Of a stretch of 64,000 bases of DNA, positions 27,401-36,900 are shown piece after piece. Source of the stretch: Acidobacteriota bacterium (GTDB taxonomy: Bacteria; Acidobacteriota; Terriglobia; Bryobacterales; Bryobacteraceae). The notes beneath the pieces are model-generated. The model was given only the letters and a program-made list of their open reading frames with translations. It did no database searches and was not told the origin of the DNA. The DNA is taken from contig JAEZIJ010000059.1 in the NCBI GenBank assembly GCA_023436715.1, positions 13,591 to 77,590 of the forward strand, written 5' to 3'. Position numbers and translations under genes: made by a program. Position 1 is the first letter of the stretch, and every line of letters starts with the position of its first letter.

Positions 27401-28487
27401 GAGCAAGCGCGCCGAATACCACTTCCCGCACCCGGCCGAGCAGCTCGCGGAATGAAGGGTTCCCCGACACGTCGATCCGCAGCACCAGTGGGTTCAGGAA
27501 GTAACCCAGCAGCTTCTCGATCTCAGCCCGCTTCCGGTTTGCTGACAGCGTGCCGATTGCGATGTCGTCCTGCCCCGTGTAGCGGTGGAGGAGCGCAGCC
27601 AGGCCCGCGACCATACAAATGAACAGCGTCGCTCCTTCGCCCTGGCTGAACGCTTTCAACTTCCGTACGAGTTCCCCCGGTATCATGAGGGGCTGCATCT
27701 CGCCACGGTAAGTCTGCACCGCTGGCCGCACCCGGTCGGACGGCCACCGCAGCGCTGAAAGGCCGTCACCCAGTCGTTCCTTCCAGTAGCCAAGCTGCTT
27801 CTCAAGCGCCTCTGGGCCGAGCCGCTCGCGCTCCCAGCACGCGAAATCGCTGTACTGTACGGGCAATTCGGGAAGAGGAGAGGGCTTGCCCTGGGAAAAT
27901 GCATCGTAGAGCGCGATCAGTTCCGGAAGGAATACGTGATTAGCGGTAATACCGTCGAGGATGATCTGGTGTATCGTCAGGTACAGCCGGTAGTCTTCCT
28001 CGCCCAGCCGCATCAACGTGGCTCGCCAGATCGGGCCCTTGCGGAGATCGAACGGCAGGCGCGCTTCGCGTGAAGCCGCGAGCGATGCCTGTGCCTCCCG
28101 CTCGCCTTCGGGAACGCCGCGGAGATCGATGAAGGGCAGCGCCAGGCTTGCGGGAGGGGGTTGCACGACCTGTACCGGCTGGCCGTCCACAACGTCGAAC
28201 GTCGACCGCCACATCTCATGCCGGCGTAGGATCTCGACTATGCTCCGCTCCAATACTCCCTGGTCCAGCGGCCCGCGCCGGTGTACGGTCATGGGCTCGT
28301 TATAGATCGGGAGGTCGGGAGCGAGTTGCGCGTGAACCCAGACCTGCTGCTGAGCCGCGGAGAGCGGCGCGGGTGCGTCTGACTGGCGCCGTGGGATCCT
28401 GTCCGCCTCCGATGCACCTGCGCCGGCCTGAATGTACTGTTCCAACAGCTTACGCCTGGCCTCGGATAGAGCGGCTGGATCCGGCAT
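24378..28487 (-). CDS. Non-ribosomal peptide synthetase, C-A-T-TE module (predicted glycine) with altered active sites
   Basis: A 1369-residue protein. Condensation domain, about residues 40-450: PLSAAQQQVW, RHEMWRSTF and DLSRNPLFQIMI are recognisable, but the HHxxxDG motif reads H173-Q174-IILDG, losing the second His. Adenylation domain, about 480-985: motifs are intact (MIYTSGSTGQPKGVQI, MYGPTETTIW, YRTGDLMRRLPGG, NGKLNRAAL). The specificity residues read D-I-L-Q-L-G-M-I-W-K, one change from the glycine code. Carrier: GGHSLLAANL. Thioesterase-like domain, 1095 on: the nucleophile elbow is GHCINA (C1167 for Ser), H1194 stands at the usual Asp and Y1332 at the usual His. GAGGTGA before the ATG supports the start. 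Confidence 0.93.
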   Translation of the reverse strand: MPDPAALSEARRKLLEQYIQAGAGASEADRIPRRQSDAPAPLSAAQQQVWVHAQLAPDLPIYNEPMTVHRRGPLDQGVLERSIVEILRRHEMWRSTFDVVDGQPVQVVQPPPASLALPFIDLRGVPEGEREAQASLAASREARLPFDLRKGPIWRATLMRLGEEDYRLYLTIHQIILDGITANHVFLPELIALYDAFSQGKPSPLPELPVQYSDFACWERERLGPEALEKQLGYWKERLGDGLSALRWPSDRVRPAVQTYRGEMQPLMIPGELVRKLKAFSQGEGATLFICMVAGLAALLHRYTGQDDIAIGTLSANRKRAEIEKLLGYFLNPLVLRIDVSGNPSFRELLGRVREVVFGALAHDGVPFQRLVKELQSERDLSRNPLFQIMISLEPSLPALAPGWDLAEADVSSGASKLDLYIDLDERPDGIIGPITYNPDLFDAATITRMVAHWQTLLEGAVADPDSRVATLPVLTGAERNELLVKSNETRRSYPAAPVHRLFEEQVRRRPGAVAVVFEKTRLTYGELNRRANQVAHHLQSLGVGPEVMAGISMERGPDMIVALLGILKAGGAYVPLDPAYPDERLAFMLKDAAPRVLLTEKHLKYRLPACDTRVVCLDSDWKLIGRERQDDPVSEAKPENLAYMIYTSGSTGQPKGVQIEHRSLVNFLNSMLKEPGMESGDTLLAVTTLSFDISGLEIYLPLIAGAKVVLARRETAQDGRALLRLLEESRATVMQATPATWRMLVETGWRGATRLKVLCGGEALPENLAADLRERSDSVWNMYGPTETTIWSSIYRLRPGDKKAGVLGPPIANTEFYVLDRNGQPVPAGIEGELYIGGEGVARGYYERPELTAAKFVPNPFSGKQGARLYRTGDLMRRLPGGTLEFLGRIDLQVKVRGYRIELGEIEAELGQYPGVKAAVAVTRPDAQGDQSLVAYAIPAEGTALTSAVLRNHLRTKLPEYMVPGRFVFLAEFPALPNGKLNRAALPAPDALETVRQETHVPPRNAIELKLASVWESVLKTEPIGVTDDFFERGGHSLLAANLLVRIEKAFGATLSIAALFQAPTIEKMAELLRAPGITGPPVEIVPIQPLGSRPPVFCVSIGAGPMFRALAQRLRTDQPFLGLDLRPSVIADLPTPYRLEDIARHLVKAIREYEPEGPYFLAGHCINALIAYEMARQLKAEGARVAQLVMFHAQNPAPRADYSSGSQIEELARRFSFRQLRRHSVTLRQMELRETSLYVGARLRDFFLDLQSLVWRVSIPLRLRLGHGRLGSVREILWAAARTYVPGPYSGGVALFRSTERRAEAFEDFHAGWREVVSGPVDVYEIPGKYWAIYSEPAVSITAERMSKCLLTAHREGDCAWQAKVSS

Positions 28488-28839
28488 TGATCACCTCACT
28501 CGAAACGATGAAATCGCGGCTCCGGTGATGCTGTAGGCACACTAAGTCAGGACTCAGCCCCCCTGCTGTCGAAAATAGCGTCCCCAATGCGGGGCCCCCT
28601 GGCGCGAATTACTCTTTCGATAATTATATTAGTTCGCTGGAGCCGCTCGCAACATTTGAACTTTACACGGAACTCGGATAATAAACATAACTTACCCTGA
28701 TCGCTTATATATCGCACGTCCGTTGCGCACGCCCCTATGAATTCAGCTTACCAATAACTCCGATCGAAGCATGCCGCGAGCTTCCATGCACATAACATGT
28801 CACAATGTTTTGAGGAAAACGATCGCATCGGGCCTGCTC
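28488..28839. other. AT-rich divergent intergenic region between the NRPS operon and the kinase gene
   Basis: This is about 350 bases with no convincing gene. It is clearly richer in A+T than the flanks from about 28605 to 28775. It holds a candidate minus-strand promoter for the NRPS operon. The plus-strand promoter for the kinase must also lie here, although no clear hexamer pair was found for it. The NRPS leader would be over 100 bases long and contains a GGGGCCCC-type palindrome near 28590. Confidence 0.6.
28623..28652 (-). promoter_or_regulatory. Candidate sigma-70 promoter for the NRPS operon
   Basis: On the minus strand TTGCGA (28652-28647) and a perfect TATAAT (28628-28623) are separated by 18 bases. 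Transcription would start near 28615 and give a leader of roughly 130 bases before the NRPS ATG at 28487. It lies in the AT-rich part of the divergent gap. Confidence 0.45.
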
Positions 28840-29805
<966 letters not shown>

Positions 29806-29830
29806 CCGGCCCGGTGCCCCGCAGGGGAGT

Positions 29831-29978
29831 GCCGCATGGGCCTGCGGCCCACCAAAGGTGATGAAAACTGGCGCGGGCAGGAACGCCCAGTGGGGCAGGG
29901 CCTCGCCCTGCGGCGGGCTCCCAGCCCGCCCAGTTCGGCCGGCCTGAGCGGCCGGCGCAGCCCGCGGGGCTGCCCCAC
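29831..29978. repeat. Multi-hairpin (cloverleaf-like) extragenic element
   Basis: GTGGGG at 29890-29895 pairs with CCCCAC at 29973-29978. They enclose four consecutive perfect hairpins: CAGGGC/GCCCTG (29896-29910), GGCGGGCT/AGCCCGCC (29912-29930), GCCGGCC/GGCCGGC (29938-29956) and GCAGCCC/GGGCTGC (29957-29973). A fifth stem, GCCGCA/TGCGGC, lies just upstream at 29831-29848. The element fills the gap between the convergent kinase and threonine aldolase genes. It may be a REP/BIME-like or small mobile palindromic element, and could also end transcription from both sides. There is no tRNA or known ncRNA signature. Confidence 0.6.
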
Positions 29979-30035
29979 TTCCCAATAAGAAGCAGTCCAA
30001 CGGTCGCGACCGATTTTCAACGGAGCGGTTGTCCT

Positions 30036-31133
30036 TCAGGCGTTCGCCGCCGCGCCCGCCGCTACTTCGGCCAGGGCCGTAAGAGCCCGCTCGCAGTCTT
30101 CCCGGCTCGCGTCCATGTGCGTCACCAGCCGCATACGCGTGCCGCTGACGCCGTTGATGAGAATTCCTCGGGCCTTAAGCCGCGCGCTGAACTCCTGGAT
30201 CGTGATCCCCGTCCCTCCGACGTCGAATATGACGATATTCGTCTGAACCTCGTGAGGCACTGAGATGCCGGGCATCCGCGAGAGCGCATCGGCGAGGAAG
30301 CGGGCGTTCTCATGGTCCTGATAGAGCCGTACGGGCATCTCCTCCAGCGCGATCAGCCCTGCCGCCGCCAGTATGCCCGCCTGCCTCATGCCGCCGCCGA
30401 GCCGCTTGCGGTACAAACGCGCTTGCGAGATCGCCTCCGCAGTGCCCACCAGCATGGAACCGGCCGGCGCGCCCAAGCCTTTCGACAGGCAGAACATCAC
30501 CGTATCGCAAGGCGCCGTAATTTCGAGGACGGTCTTGCCGAGATACGCAGCCGCGTTGAAGATACGCGCGCCGTCCAGGTGCACCTTGAGTCCGAGTTCG
30601 TGAGCGCCGTCGCAGATTTCCCGCACGGCATCGGGCGGGTAAACCGACCCGCCCGCCATATTGTGCGTGTTCTCAATCTCGATCAGGCCGGTGGGCGCCC
30701 AGTGCGGACCGGGCGGGCGGATCTCACGCCGGATTTGGTCCCAGGTGAGGATGCCGTCAGCCGCGCAGACCGGCCGCGCAACGCAACCCGCGAACCAGGC
30801 CATCATGGACAACTCGTAGTTGAGAATGTGAGCGCGCGATTCGCAGATCACTTCCTGGCCGTGCTGCGTGTGCAGCTTGATGCCAATCGTGTTCCCCATG
30901 GTGCCGGTGGGAACAAACAGGCCGGCCTCTTTGCCGAAAATTTCGGCTGCCCGCCGCTCCAGGCGATTGATGGTCGGGTCCTCGCCGTAGACGTCGTCGC
31001 CTACCTCCGCTTCCGCCATTGCCCGCCGCATGGCAAGCGTTGGCTTTGTGACCGTGTCGCTGCGCAGATCGATAATTCGGGCATGTTCGAGGTCGGCGCT
31101 CCCAAGGCCGCGCGGTGAGAATCGGGCTTTCAT
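30036..31133 (-). CDS. ltaE: Low-specificity L-threonine aldolase
   Basis: A 365-residue PLP enzyme that cleaves threonine or allo-threonine to glycine and acetaldehyde. IIDLRSDTVTKPT opens the fold-type I domain. Further motifs are EVGDDVYGEDPT, FVPTGTMGN, HLDGARIFNAA and the PLP-lysine region CLSKGLGAPAGSML. The start overlaps the hemW-like stop by four bases (ATGA), so these are co-transcribed. It supplies glycine, which is also the predicted substrate of the nearby NRPS module; a functional link is not shown. Confidence 0.93.
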   Translation of the reverse strand: MKARFSPRGLGSADLEHARIIDLRSDTVTKPTLAMRRAMAEAEVGDDVYGEDPTINRLERRAAEIFGKEAGLFVPTGTMGNTIGIKLHTQHGQEVICESRAHILNYELSMMAWFAGCVARPVCAADGILTWDQIRREIRPPGPHWAPTGLIEIENTHNMAGGSVYPPDAVREICDGAHELGLKVHLDGARIFNAAAYLGKTVLEITAPCDTVMFCLSKGLGAPAGSMLVGTAEAISQARLYRKRLGGGMRQAGILAAAGLIALEEMPVRLYQDHENARFLADALSRMPGISVPHEVQTNIVIFDVGGTGITIQEFSARLKARGILINGVSGTRMRLVTHMDASREDCERALTALAEVAAGAAANA

Positions 31134-32248
31134 CGTATGAATTCCTGGAATACTTCATTGGACAACAAAACGCCGCGGCGTGTGAGCCGGAGGTTGCCGT
31201 CGCGGCTTTCGAGCAGGTTCGCTTCGAGCATCCGGGCTATGGGCTCCTCAAACTGTGACCATTCTTCGGGCGATGGCCGTAACCCAGCGCGAAGCCGCAA
31301 CCCGAGGTAGAACCGTTCTTCATCGAGGCGGGCGGCGGTCTCTTCGATCCAGGGCGATTCGCCTCGCTCCGCGCGCGCGATGTAGTCCTCGGGCGACTCC
31401 GCATTCTGCCGCCGCACCGCGCCGTCGAACGAGTGCGCGTCCGCACCGAACCCGGCATAGGGCGCAAGTTGCCAGTACTTCAGATTGTGGAGCGATTCGC
31501 ACCCCGGCCGGGCGAAGTTGGAGATCTCGTACTGCGCTATGCCCATCGCGGCCAGGCGGTCCACGGCGGTCTCGTACAGTTCGACCACCAATTCCTCGGA
31601 CGGCACGCGCCCCGCTCCGTAACGCGCGCCGCCGTGGAGGATTTCGCGTCCGAGCCGGCTATCCTCATCCACCTCGAGCATGTAGACGGAAACGTGCGGC
31701 GCCGCGAGCCGCTCGACCCAGTCCAGCGATTCCGACCAGCTATCGACGGTCTGCCCCGGGAGGCCGGCGATCAGATCGACATTGAAGTTCTGTATGCCGG
31801 CATCGCGAAGAATGGCGATCTCACGGGCCACGATTTCTGCAGTGTGCCGCCGGCCCGTACCGGCAATCTCCACGCCGACGAACGACTGCACACCGAGGCT
31901 GACGCGGCTGATGCCGACCGCGCGCCAGGCCGCGGCCTTTTCCGCGGTGATGCCGCCCGGGGCCGCCTCGATGGTTGCTTCTTTCCAAGGGCGGCCGGGA
32001 ACGAGCCCCAGAACATTCGCCAGATCCTCGCCGGACAAACGGCTCGGCGTACCGCCGCCCAGGTACACCGTTTCCGGGCGCCAGGACCAGTCGAACCGGC
32101 GGATTTCCCGGCACAGCGTTTTCATGTACTGCTGCTCCAGTTCGAGGGCGAACACACCGGAGGCGAAGTTGCAGAACGTACATTTCTGCGCGCAGAAAGG
32201 GAACGAAATGTAAACTCCCGCCAAGCTTTCATTGTCCAACAACCGCAT
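31130..32248 (-). CDS. HemW-like radical SAM protein (coproporphyrinogen III oxidase-like)
   Basis: A 372-residue radical SAM protein. The cluster motif is CAQKCTFCNF (CxxxCxxC). YLGGGTPSRL, GISRVSLGVQSF, DLIAGLPGQTVDSW and YEISNFARPG are HemW/HemN-family motifs. Members without the HemN Cys arrangement act as heme chaperones rather than oxidases, so HemW is the better name. GAAAG before the ATG at 32248 supports this start. It is divergent from bshC with about 40 bases between starts. Confidence 0.9.
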   Translation of the reverse strand: MRLLDNESLAGVYISFPFCAQKCTFCNFASGVFALELEQQYMKTLCREIRRFDWSWRPETVYLGGGTPSRLSGEDLANVLGLVPGRPWKEATIEAAPGGITAEKAAAWRAVGISRVSLGVQSFVGVEIAGTGRRHTAEIVAREIAILRDAGIQNFNVDLIAGLPGQTVDSWSESLDWVERLAAPHVSVYMLEVDEDSRLGREILHGGARYGAGRVPSEELVVELYETAVDRLAAMGIAQYEISNFARPGCESLHNLKYWQLAPYAGFGADAHSFDGAVRRQNAESPEDYIARAERGESPWIEETAARLDEERFYLGLRLRAGLRPSPEEWSQFEEPIARMLEANLLESRDGNLRLTRRGVLLSNEVFQEFIR

Positions 32249-32289
32249 CTTTCGGGTTCTACAAAGCATCTGCTACCCTTGGACTGTTA

Positions 32290-33867
32290 ATGGGAACCGC
32301 CTGCATACGCCACACCGAATTGCCTCAGACCTCCAGGCTGTTTTCGGATTTTCTGTACCGGTTTGACCGGGTAGCGCGTTTCTACGAGCACTCGCCGTAC
32401 GAGCCGGAGTCTTACCGCGAAGCGGCCGCCGGGATCAGCTATCCCGACGAACGGCGCTCCGCGCTGGTCGAAGCCCTTTCCGGGCAGAATGGCGGCAGTC
32501 CGGCGCTGGAGAAGCTCGCGGCACCGGGCACCGTTGTGGTCGCAACGGGCCAGCAGGTGGGGCTTTTCTCCGGTCCGTGCTACACCATTTACAAGGCGAT
32601 TACGGCTGCCAAGCTGGCGCAGCGCCTCTCCGATGCCGGCATTCCCGCGGTACCGGTTTTCTGGCTTGCGACTGAAGATCACGACTACGCCGAGGTCAAC
32701 CACTGCTGGGTTTTCGATGCCGCGCACAGGCCGGTGCGACTTGAGATTCCCGGGTCAAACCCGGAGCGGCGGCCGGTTGGGGAGCTTCCGGTGGATGGCA
32801 GTCCGTTCGAGGCCGCTCGCGAAGCGCTCGAAGGCTTCCCTTTTGGCGATGACGTTGTCCAGCTTCTGAGAGAATCCTATTCTCCGGGGCGCACGTTCGG
32901 CACGGCGTTCTTTCACTTGCTGCGGCAGGTGCTTTCTTCTCAAGACCTGCTGTTTCTGGATCCGATGCACCCGGCTTCGCGCCGGCTCGCCGCGCCGATT
33001 CTTCGCGATGCGGTCGAGGCGGCGCCCGATCTCTCCGCGCGCATTCTCGAACGCAGCCGCGAACTAACGGCCGCCGGCTACCATGCGCAGGTTCATCTGG
33101 ACGATCACACGTCTCTGGTGTTCCTGCTGGAAGAGGGCCGGCGCATCGCACTGCATCGCCAGGGCCGGGAGTACGCGGCGAACGGGCGGCGTTTCTCGAC
33201 CGAAGAACTCGCGGCGCGCGCGGAGCAACTCTCGCCAAACGCGCTACTCCGGCCGGTGGTGCAGGATTATCTGCTCCCGACGGTTGCCTACGTCGGCGGA
33301 CCGGCGGAACTGGCGTACCTGGCCCAGTCGCGGGTAATTTATGAGGCACTACTGGGCCGCACGCCCGTAGCGCTCGACCGCCAGAGCGCGACGCTGCTCG
33401 ATGCGCGGTCGGCCAAGCTCATGACGCGCTACGGGCTCTCCCTGCCCGGCTTCTTCGCGGGAGATGAGGCGCTCCGCGGGCACATCGCTCGCAAACTGGT
33501 GCCGTCCGGGCTTCAGGCCGCCATCGCCGAGAGCCAGTCGAAATTGCAGCAGTCGCTCGATGAGTTGTCGTCCGCGCTGGCCGCGTTTGACCCGACGCTC
33601 GGCTCCGCACTGGCGACGAGCCGCCGCAAGATCGCCTGGCAGCTCTCCAAGCTCGAACGCAAGGTGGCGCGCGAAGCGCTGCGCCGGAACGAGCGCGCGG
33701 CAGCGGATGCGGCGTACCTGAACGGCCTGATTTATCCGGAGAAGCATCTCCAGGAGCGCTTCTATTCGATCCTGCCGTTCCTGGCGCGGCACGGCCTCGA
33801 GGTCGTGGACAGAATCTCGGAAGCGCTGACGCTGGATTGCCGCGATCATCGCGTGATCGAACTCTAG
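32290..33867 (+). CDS. bshC: Bacillithiol biosynthesis cysteine-adding enzyme BshC
   Basis: A 525-residue enzyme that adds cysteine to glucosaminyl-malate in the last step of bacillithiol synthesis. VVATGQQVGLFSGPCYTIYK, VPVFWLATEDHDYAEVNH, AYVGGPAELAYLAQ and a long C-terminal coiled coil (LQQSLDELSSALAAFDP onward) are characteristic. The start at 32290 begins the conserved N-terminus; the same frame stays open upstream over the hemW-like gene on the opposite strand. BshA and BshB are not in the window. Its presence supports an acidobacterial or other BSH-making host. Confidence 0.92.
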   Translation: MGTACIRHTELPQTSRLFSDFLYRFDRVARFYEHSPYEPESYREAAAGISYPDERRSALVEALSGQNGGSPALEKLAAPGTVVVATGQQVGLFSGPCYTIYKAITAAKLAQRLSDAGIPAVPVFWLATEDHDYAEVNHCWVFDAAHRPVRLEIPGSNPERRPVGELPVDGSPFEAAREALEGFPFGDDVVQLLRESYSPGRTFGTAFFHLLRQVLSSQDLLFLDPMHPASRRLAAPILRDAVEAAPDLSARILERSRELTAAGYHAQVHLDDHTSLVFLLEEGRRIALHRQGREYAANGRRFSTEELAARAEQLSPNALLRPVVQDYLLPTVAYVGGPAELAYLAQSRVIYEALLGRTPVALDRQSATLLDARSAKLMTRYGLSLPGFFAGDEALRGHIARKLVPSGLQAAIAESQSKLQQSLDELSSALAAFDPTLGSALATSRRKIAWQLSKLERKVAREALRRNERAAADAAYLNGLIYPEKHLQERFYSILPFLARHGLEVVDRISEALTLDCRDHRVIEL

Positions 33868-33904
33868 GCCGAAAGCCGGCCAGGGGGCACGCATGCGTGA
33901 CCCC
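33867..33904. terminator. Hairpin pair between convergent bshC and subtilase genes
   Basis: GGCCG/CGGCC (33867-33881) is followed by a longer stem, GGGG-CACG to CGTG-CCCC (33883-33904), built around the palindrome CACGCATGCGTG. The pair fills the gap between two convergent stops, so it may act as a bidirectional transcription barrier. There is no T tract on either side, so intrinsic termination is uncertain. Confidence 0.35.
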
Positions 33905-33914
33905 AACAAGAGCG

Positions 33915-36900
33915 TCAGCGCGGTATCTCAACCCCCGGCCGAGGCAATCCGCGGTGTCGATCCCGCGTCAGTCCGTCGCCCTCGCTCTTCTGCCGGATGG
34001 CGGACGCCCAGCCTGCGACGATGATATTTCCCGCGCGAAGAGCGCCGGCGTTCGCCTTCACTTGAAAGCGGACGCTGCCCTTGCCCGAGCCGGACGCCGC
34101 GCCGGTGATGGTGACCCAATCGAGCGCGCTCGACGCGGTCCACGAACAACCGTCCGGGGCGGCCACCTCGATGGTTACGATCCCGCCGGCGGCCGGGAGC
34201 GTCTGCTCGCCGGGGCTGATGCTCGCGATGCAGGAGGTACTGGAGCCGGGGCGCATCCGCACGGCCGTGTTCCTTGCGTTCTGATGCACCATCGGCCAGT
34301 CGTTGGCCGAGGAATGGAAAGGCGCACCCGTCGCCAGCAGCGTGACCACACCGGAAACGGGACCTCCCCAATAGTCCACGACGCCGTACGCTACGGCAAT
34401 CTCGGTGCTCCCATCCTGGTTGAAATCGCCGATGGCCGGCGCCGGGTATTCGCCAAGCTCGTGCCCCATGCCGGTAAGCTGCCACGATTTTGCCACGGAC
34501 CCGTCGGCGCGAAGTGCGAGCAGCTTCTGGTCGGAATATCCATAATGAGGGGACTCCGAACGCCACACCATGCTGGTATGCGAGGTGACGATCTCGGGGC
34601 GCTCGTCGCCGTCAATGTCGCCGATTACGACGGACCCGAAATATCTAGTGGGTGTCTGGAGCGGCCATGCGCCGGAAAGCAAAGCGCCGTCGTCCCGAAA
34701 CACGTACAAGTCACTGTCATGAGCGAGAACGATCTCTTCGTGTCCGTCCCGGTCCACATCACCCACCGCGAGGAACGACTCGCAGTATCGGGACGAATTG
34801 GGCAGCAACTTGGGAAATCCGGCTCGTTCAGAGCCGTCCGGCTGGAACACGTGGAGCACGATTGTGTCATCGACATTGGAGACGAGGATGATCTCCAACT
34901 TGCCGTTGCGATCAAGATCCGCCGCGGCCATCGCATAGGGTAAGCCGTCGAGCCACGGCACGTTCCAGGCCCGCGGCGAACCGCTCTTGTCGAACAGTTT
35001 CAACGTGTGTGTGGAGGGCGACTCGACCTCCTGTACGACAAGTTCCTTGCTGCCGTCACCATCGATATCGCCTGCGATCAATCTCATTCGATCGGCTGAG
35101 GCGCCCACACCGCCTTCGTGATTTGCAGCTTCAATGGGAAAGTTGCCGTTGAGCGGACTGCCGTCCCGCCGCCAGGCATAGATGCGCGCAACCGTGGCGC
35201 TAGGGTCGTCTCCAAACGCCAGGATCTCGCAGCGGGAGTCGCCTTCGATATCCTCAACCAACACCTGGGCTCTGGCGAAGAGATGAGGCACGCCCGGCGC
35301 GATGGAACGGAACGCGCCGTCCTCGCCATACACGTGGAGAGCTTCCAGATCCCCAACCACGGCCTGCTCGCCCGTGCCGCCATCGAGGCTTGCGGCCGAG
35401 GGCTGAAAGTGGCTGCCTTTGCCGAGCGGCATCGGCCTCCGTTGCGGCGGGCCATTCAGTGGCAGCGTCCAAAGCGCTCCAGGCGGGCTCATCGCCGGCG
35501 GGCGCCACCCAGTGTACATCATCATATTGCCCGGCGCCGCGACCAACAATCGCAAACTGCCATCCGCATTCCTGGCAGGTACGACGCCCGAGTTCCGATA
35601 TGGTCCCGCGTCTAGCCACTTGGGCCACTCAGCGGAGAGCAGATCGGGCTCGAGGTAGACGAGCGACGTGATCTGGTTCGTAAAGCCCGCTCCAACGACT
35701 CTCAGGCGAATCGTGTAATAGCCGGGGGCGGCCAGCGCCGGTGTTTCCCAGGCGGCGAGGAGCCCTTCCGTGATTGGCGAAGCGCCGCCGCTTTCGAGCG
35801 ATATTCCCCCAGTCTGCCAGCCTTTGGTGGCGTACATGCCTCTGGCCCAATCGACGTGGAAACCTCCGAAACCGGTCGCGTTCGCGGTTCCCGAGATCGG
35901 GATTTTCACTCCGGGCTTGAAGGTCATCGCGGAGGCGGCGCCGCTGGGCATCGCGGGACTGGTGATCGCGATGGCGGCCGCGGTCAACTGAATGTTGTCG
36001 ACAAACGCCTGGCCAGCCCCGTTATACACCGTCAGCCGGATCGAGTAGACGCCGTTCATGACTGCGCCCGCATCGAATACGCCGAGTGTACCGGATGTTG
36101 CGACAGCGCCGGTCTGAAGCAGTGTGCAGACCTCGGGCGATTTCCCCACGCAGTATTCCAGTTTGTACCCCGCGAAGCCGCGGCCGCGCGCGACGCCGGC
36201 GATGGTGGTGGGGCCGCGAACCACCGCTCCGCTGGCGGGCGCGCCGATCTTGGCCTCGACGACGCCGCTCAGGGCGAGCGCCGCGGCGCTCTCGATGCGG
36301 CCGTAGGTCTCGTAGGTCTCGCCGATGCCCCGGGGCGGCTGTATGATGCCGGTGGCCGACGCGCGGATCGCCTGCCGGACCTGTTCGTTAGAGTACTCCG
36401 GGTGCTGCGCGAGCAGGAGAGCCGCAAGGCCCGCGACGTGCGGCGCCGCCATGCTGGTGCCGTCGGCGCGGGTGTATCCGTCATCGACGGGCATTCCGAG
36501 CGATGTACCCTTGGCACGCAGGGAGAGAATGTTCACGCCGGGCGCTGCGACATCGATCTTACTGCCCCAGTTGGAGAACCCCGCCAGCATGTCGTCGCGA
36601 TCCGACGCGGCCACGGTGATGACGGCGGAGAGGTCCCCCGGGTGATAAAAAACGGCGTCGTCACCGTTGTTCCCCGCGGCCGCCACGATGACGGCGCCCA
36701 GGTTGTGCGCATAGGCCACCGCTTCCGCGATGGTCTTGGACTCGCCCGGGCCACCCCAGGAATTGTTGATCACATCGGCGCCCTGATTGGCTGCGTAGAC
36801 GATGGCGCGCGCGAGGACGGAATCGAGCCCCGCCCCGCTACTGTCGAACGCTTTGATGAGCATCACCTTCGCCCGCCAGGCCACACCGATCACTCCCAGT

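Noticed and set aside
28488..28839. Divergent AT-rich region considered as a horizontal-transfer junction or attachment site
   Set aside because: No flanking direct repeats, integrase or tRNA; a promoter region explains the composition.
30036..31133. Threonine aldolase considered as a dedicated glycine supplier for the NRPS
   Set aside because: It is in a separate operon with the hemW-like gene and is widespread as a housekeeping enzyme; proximity alone is not enough.
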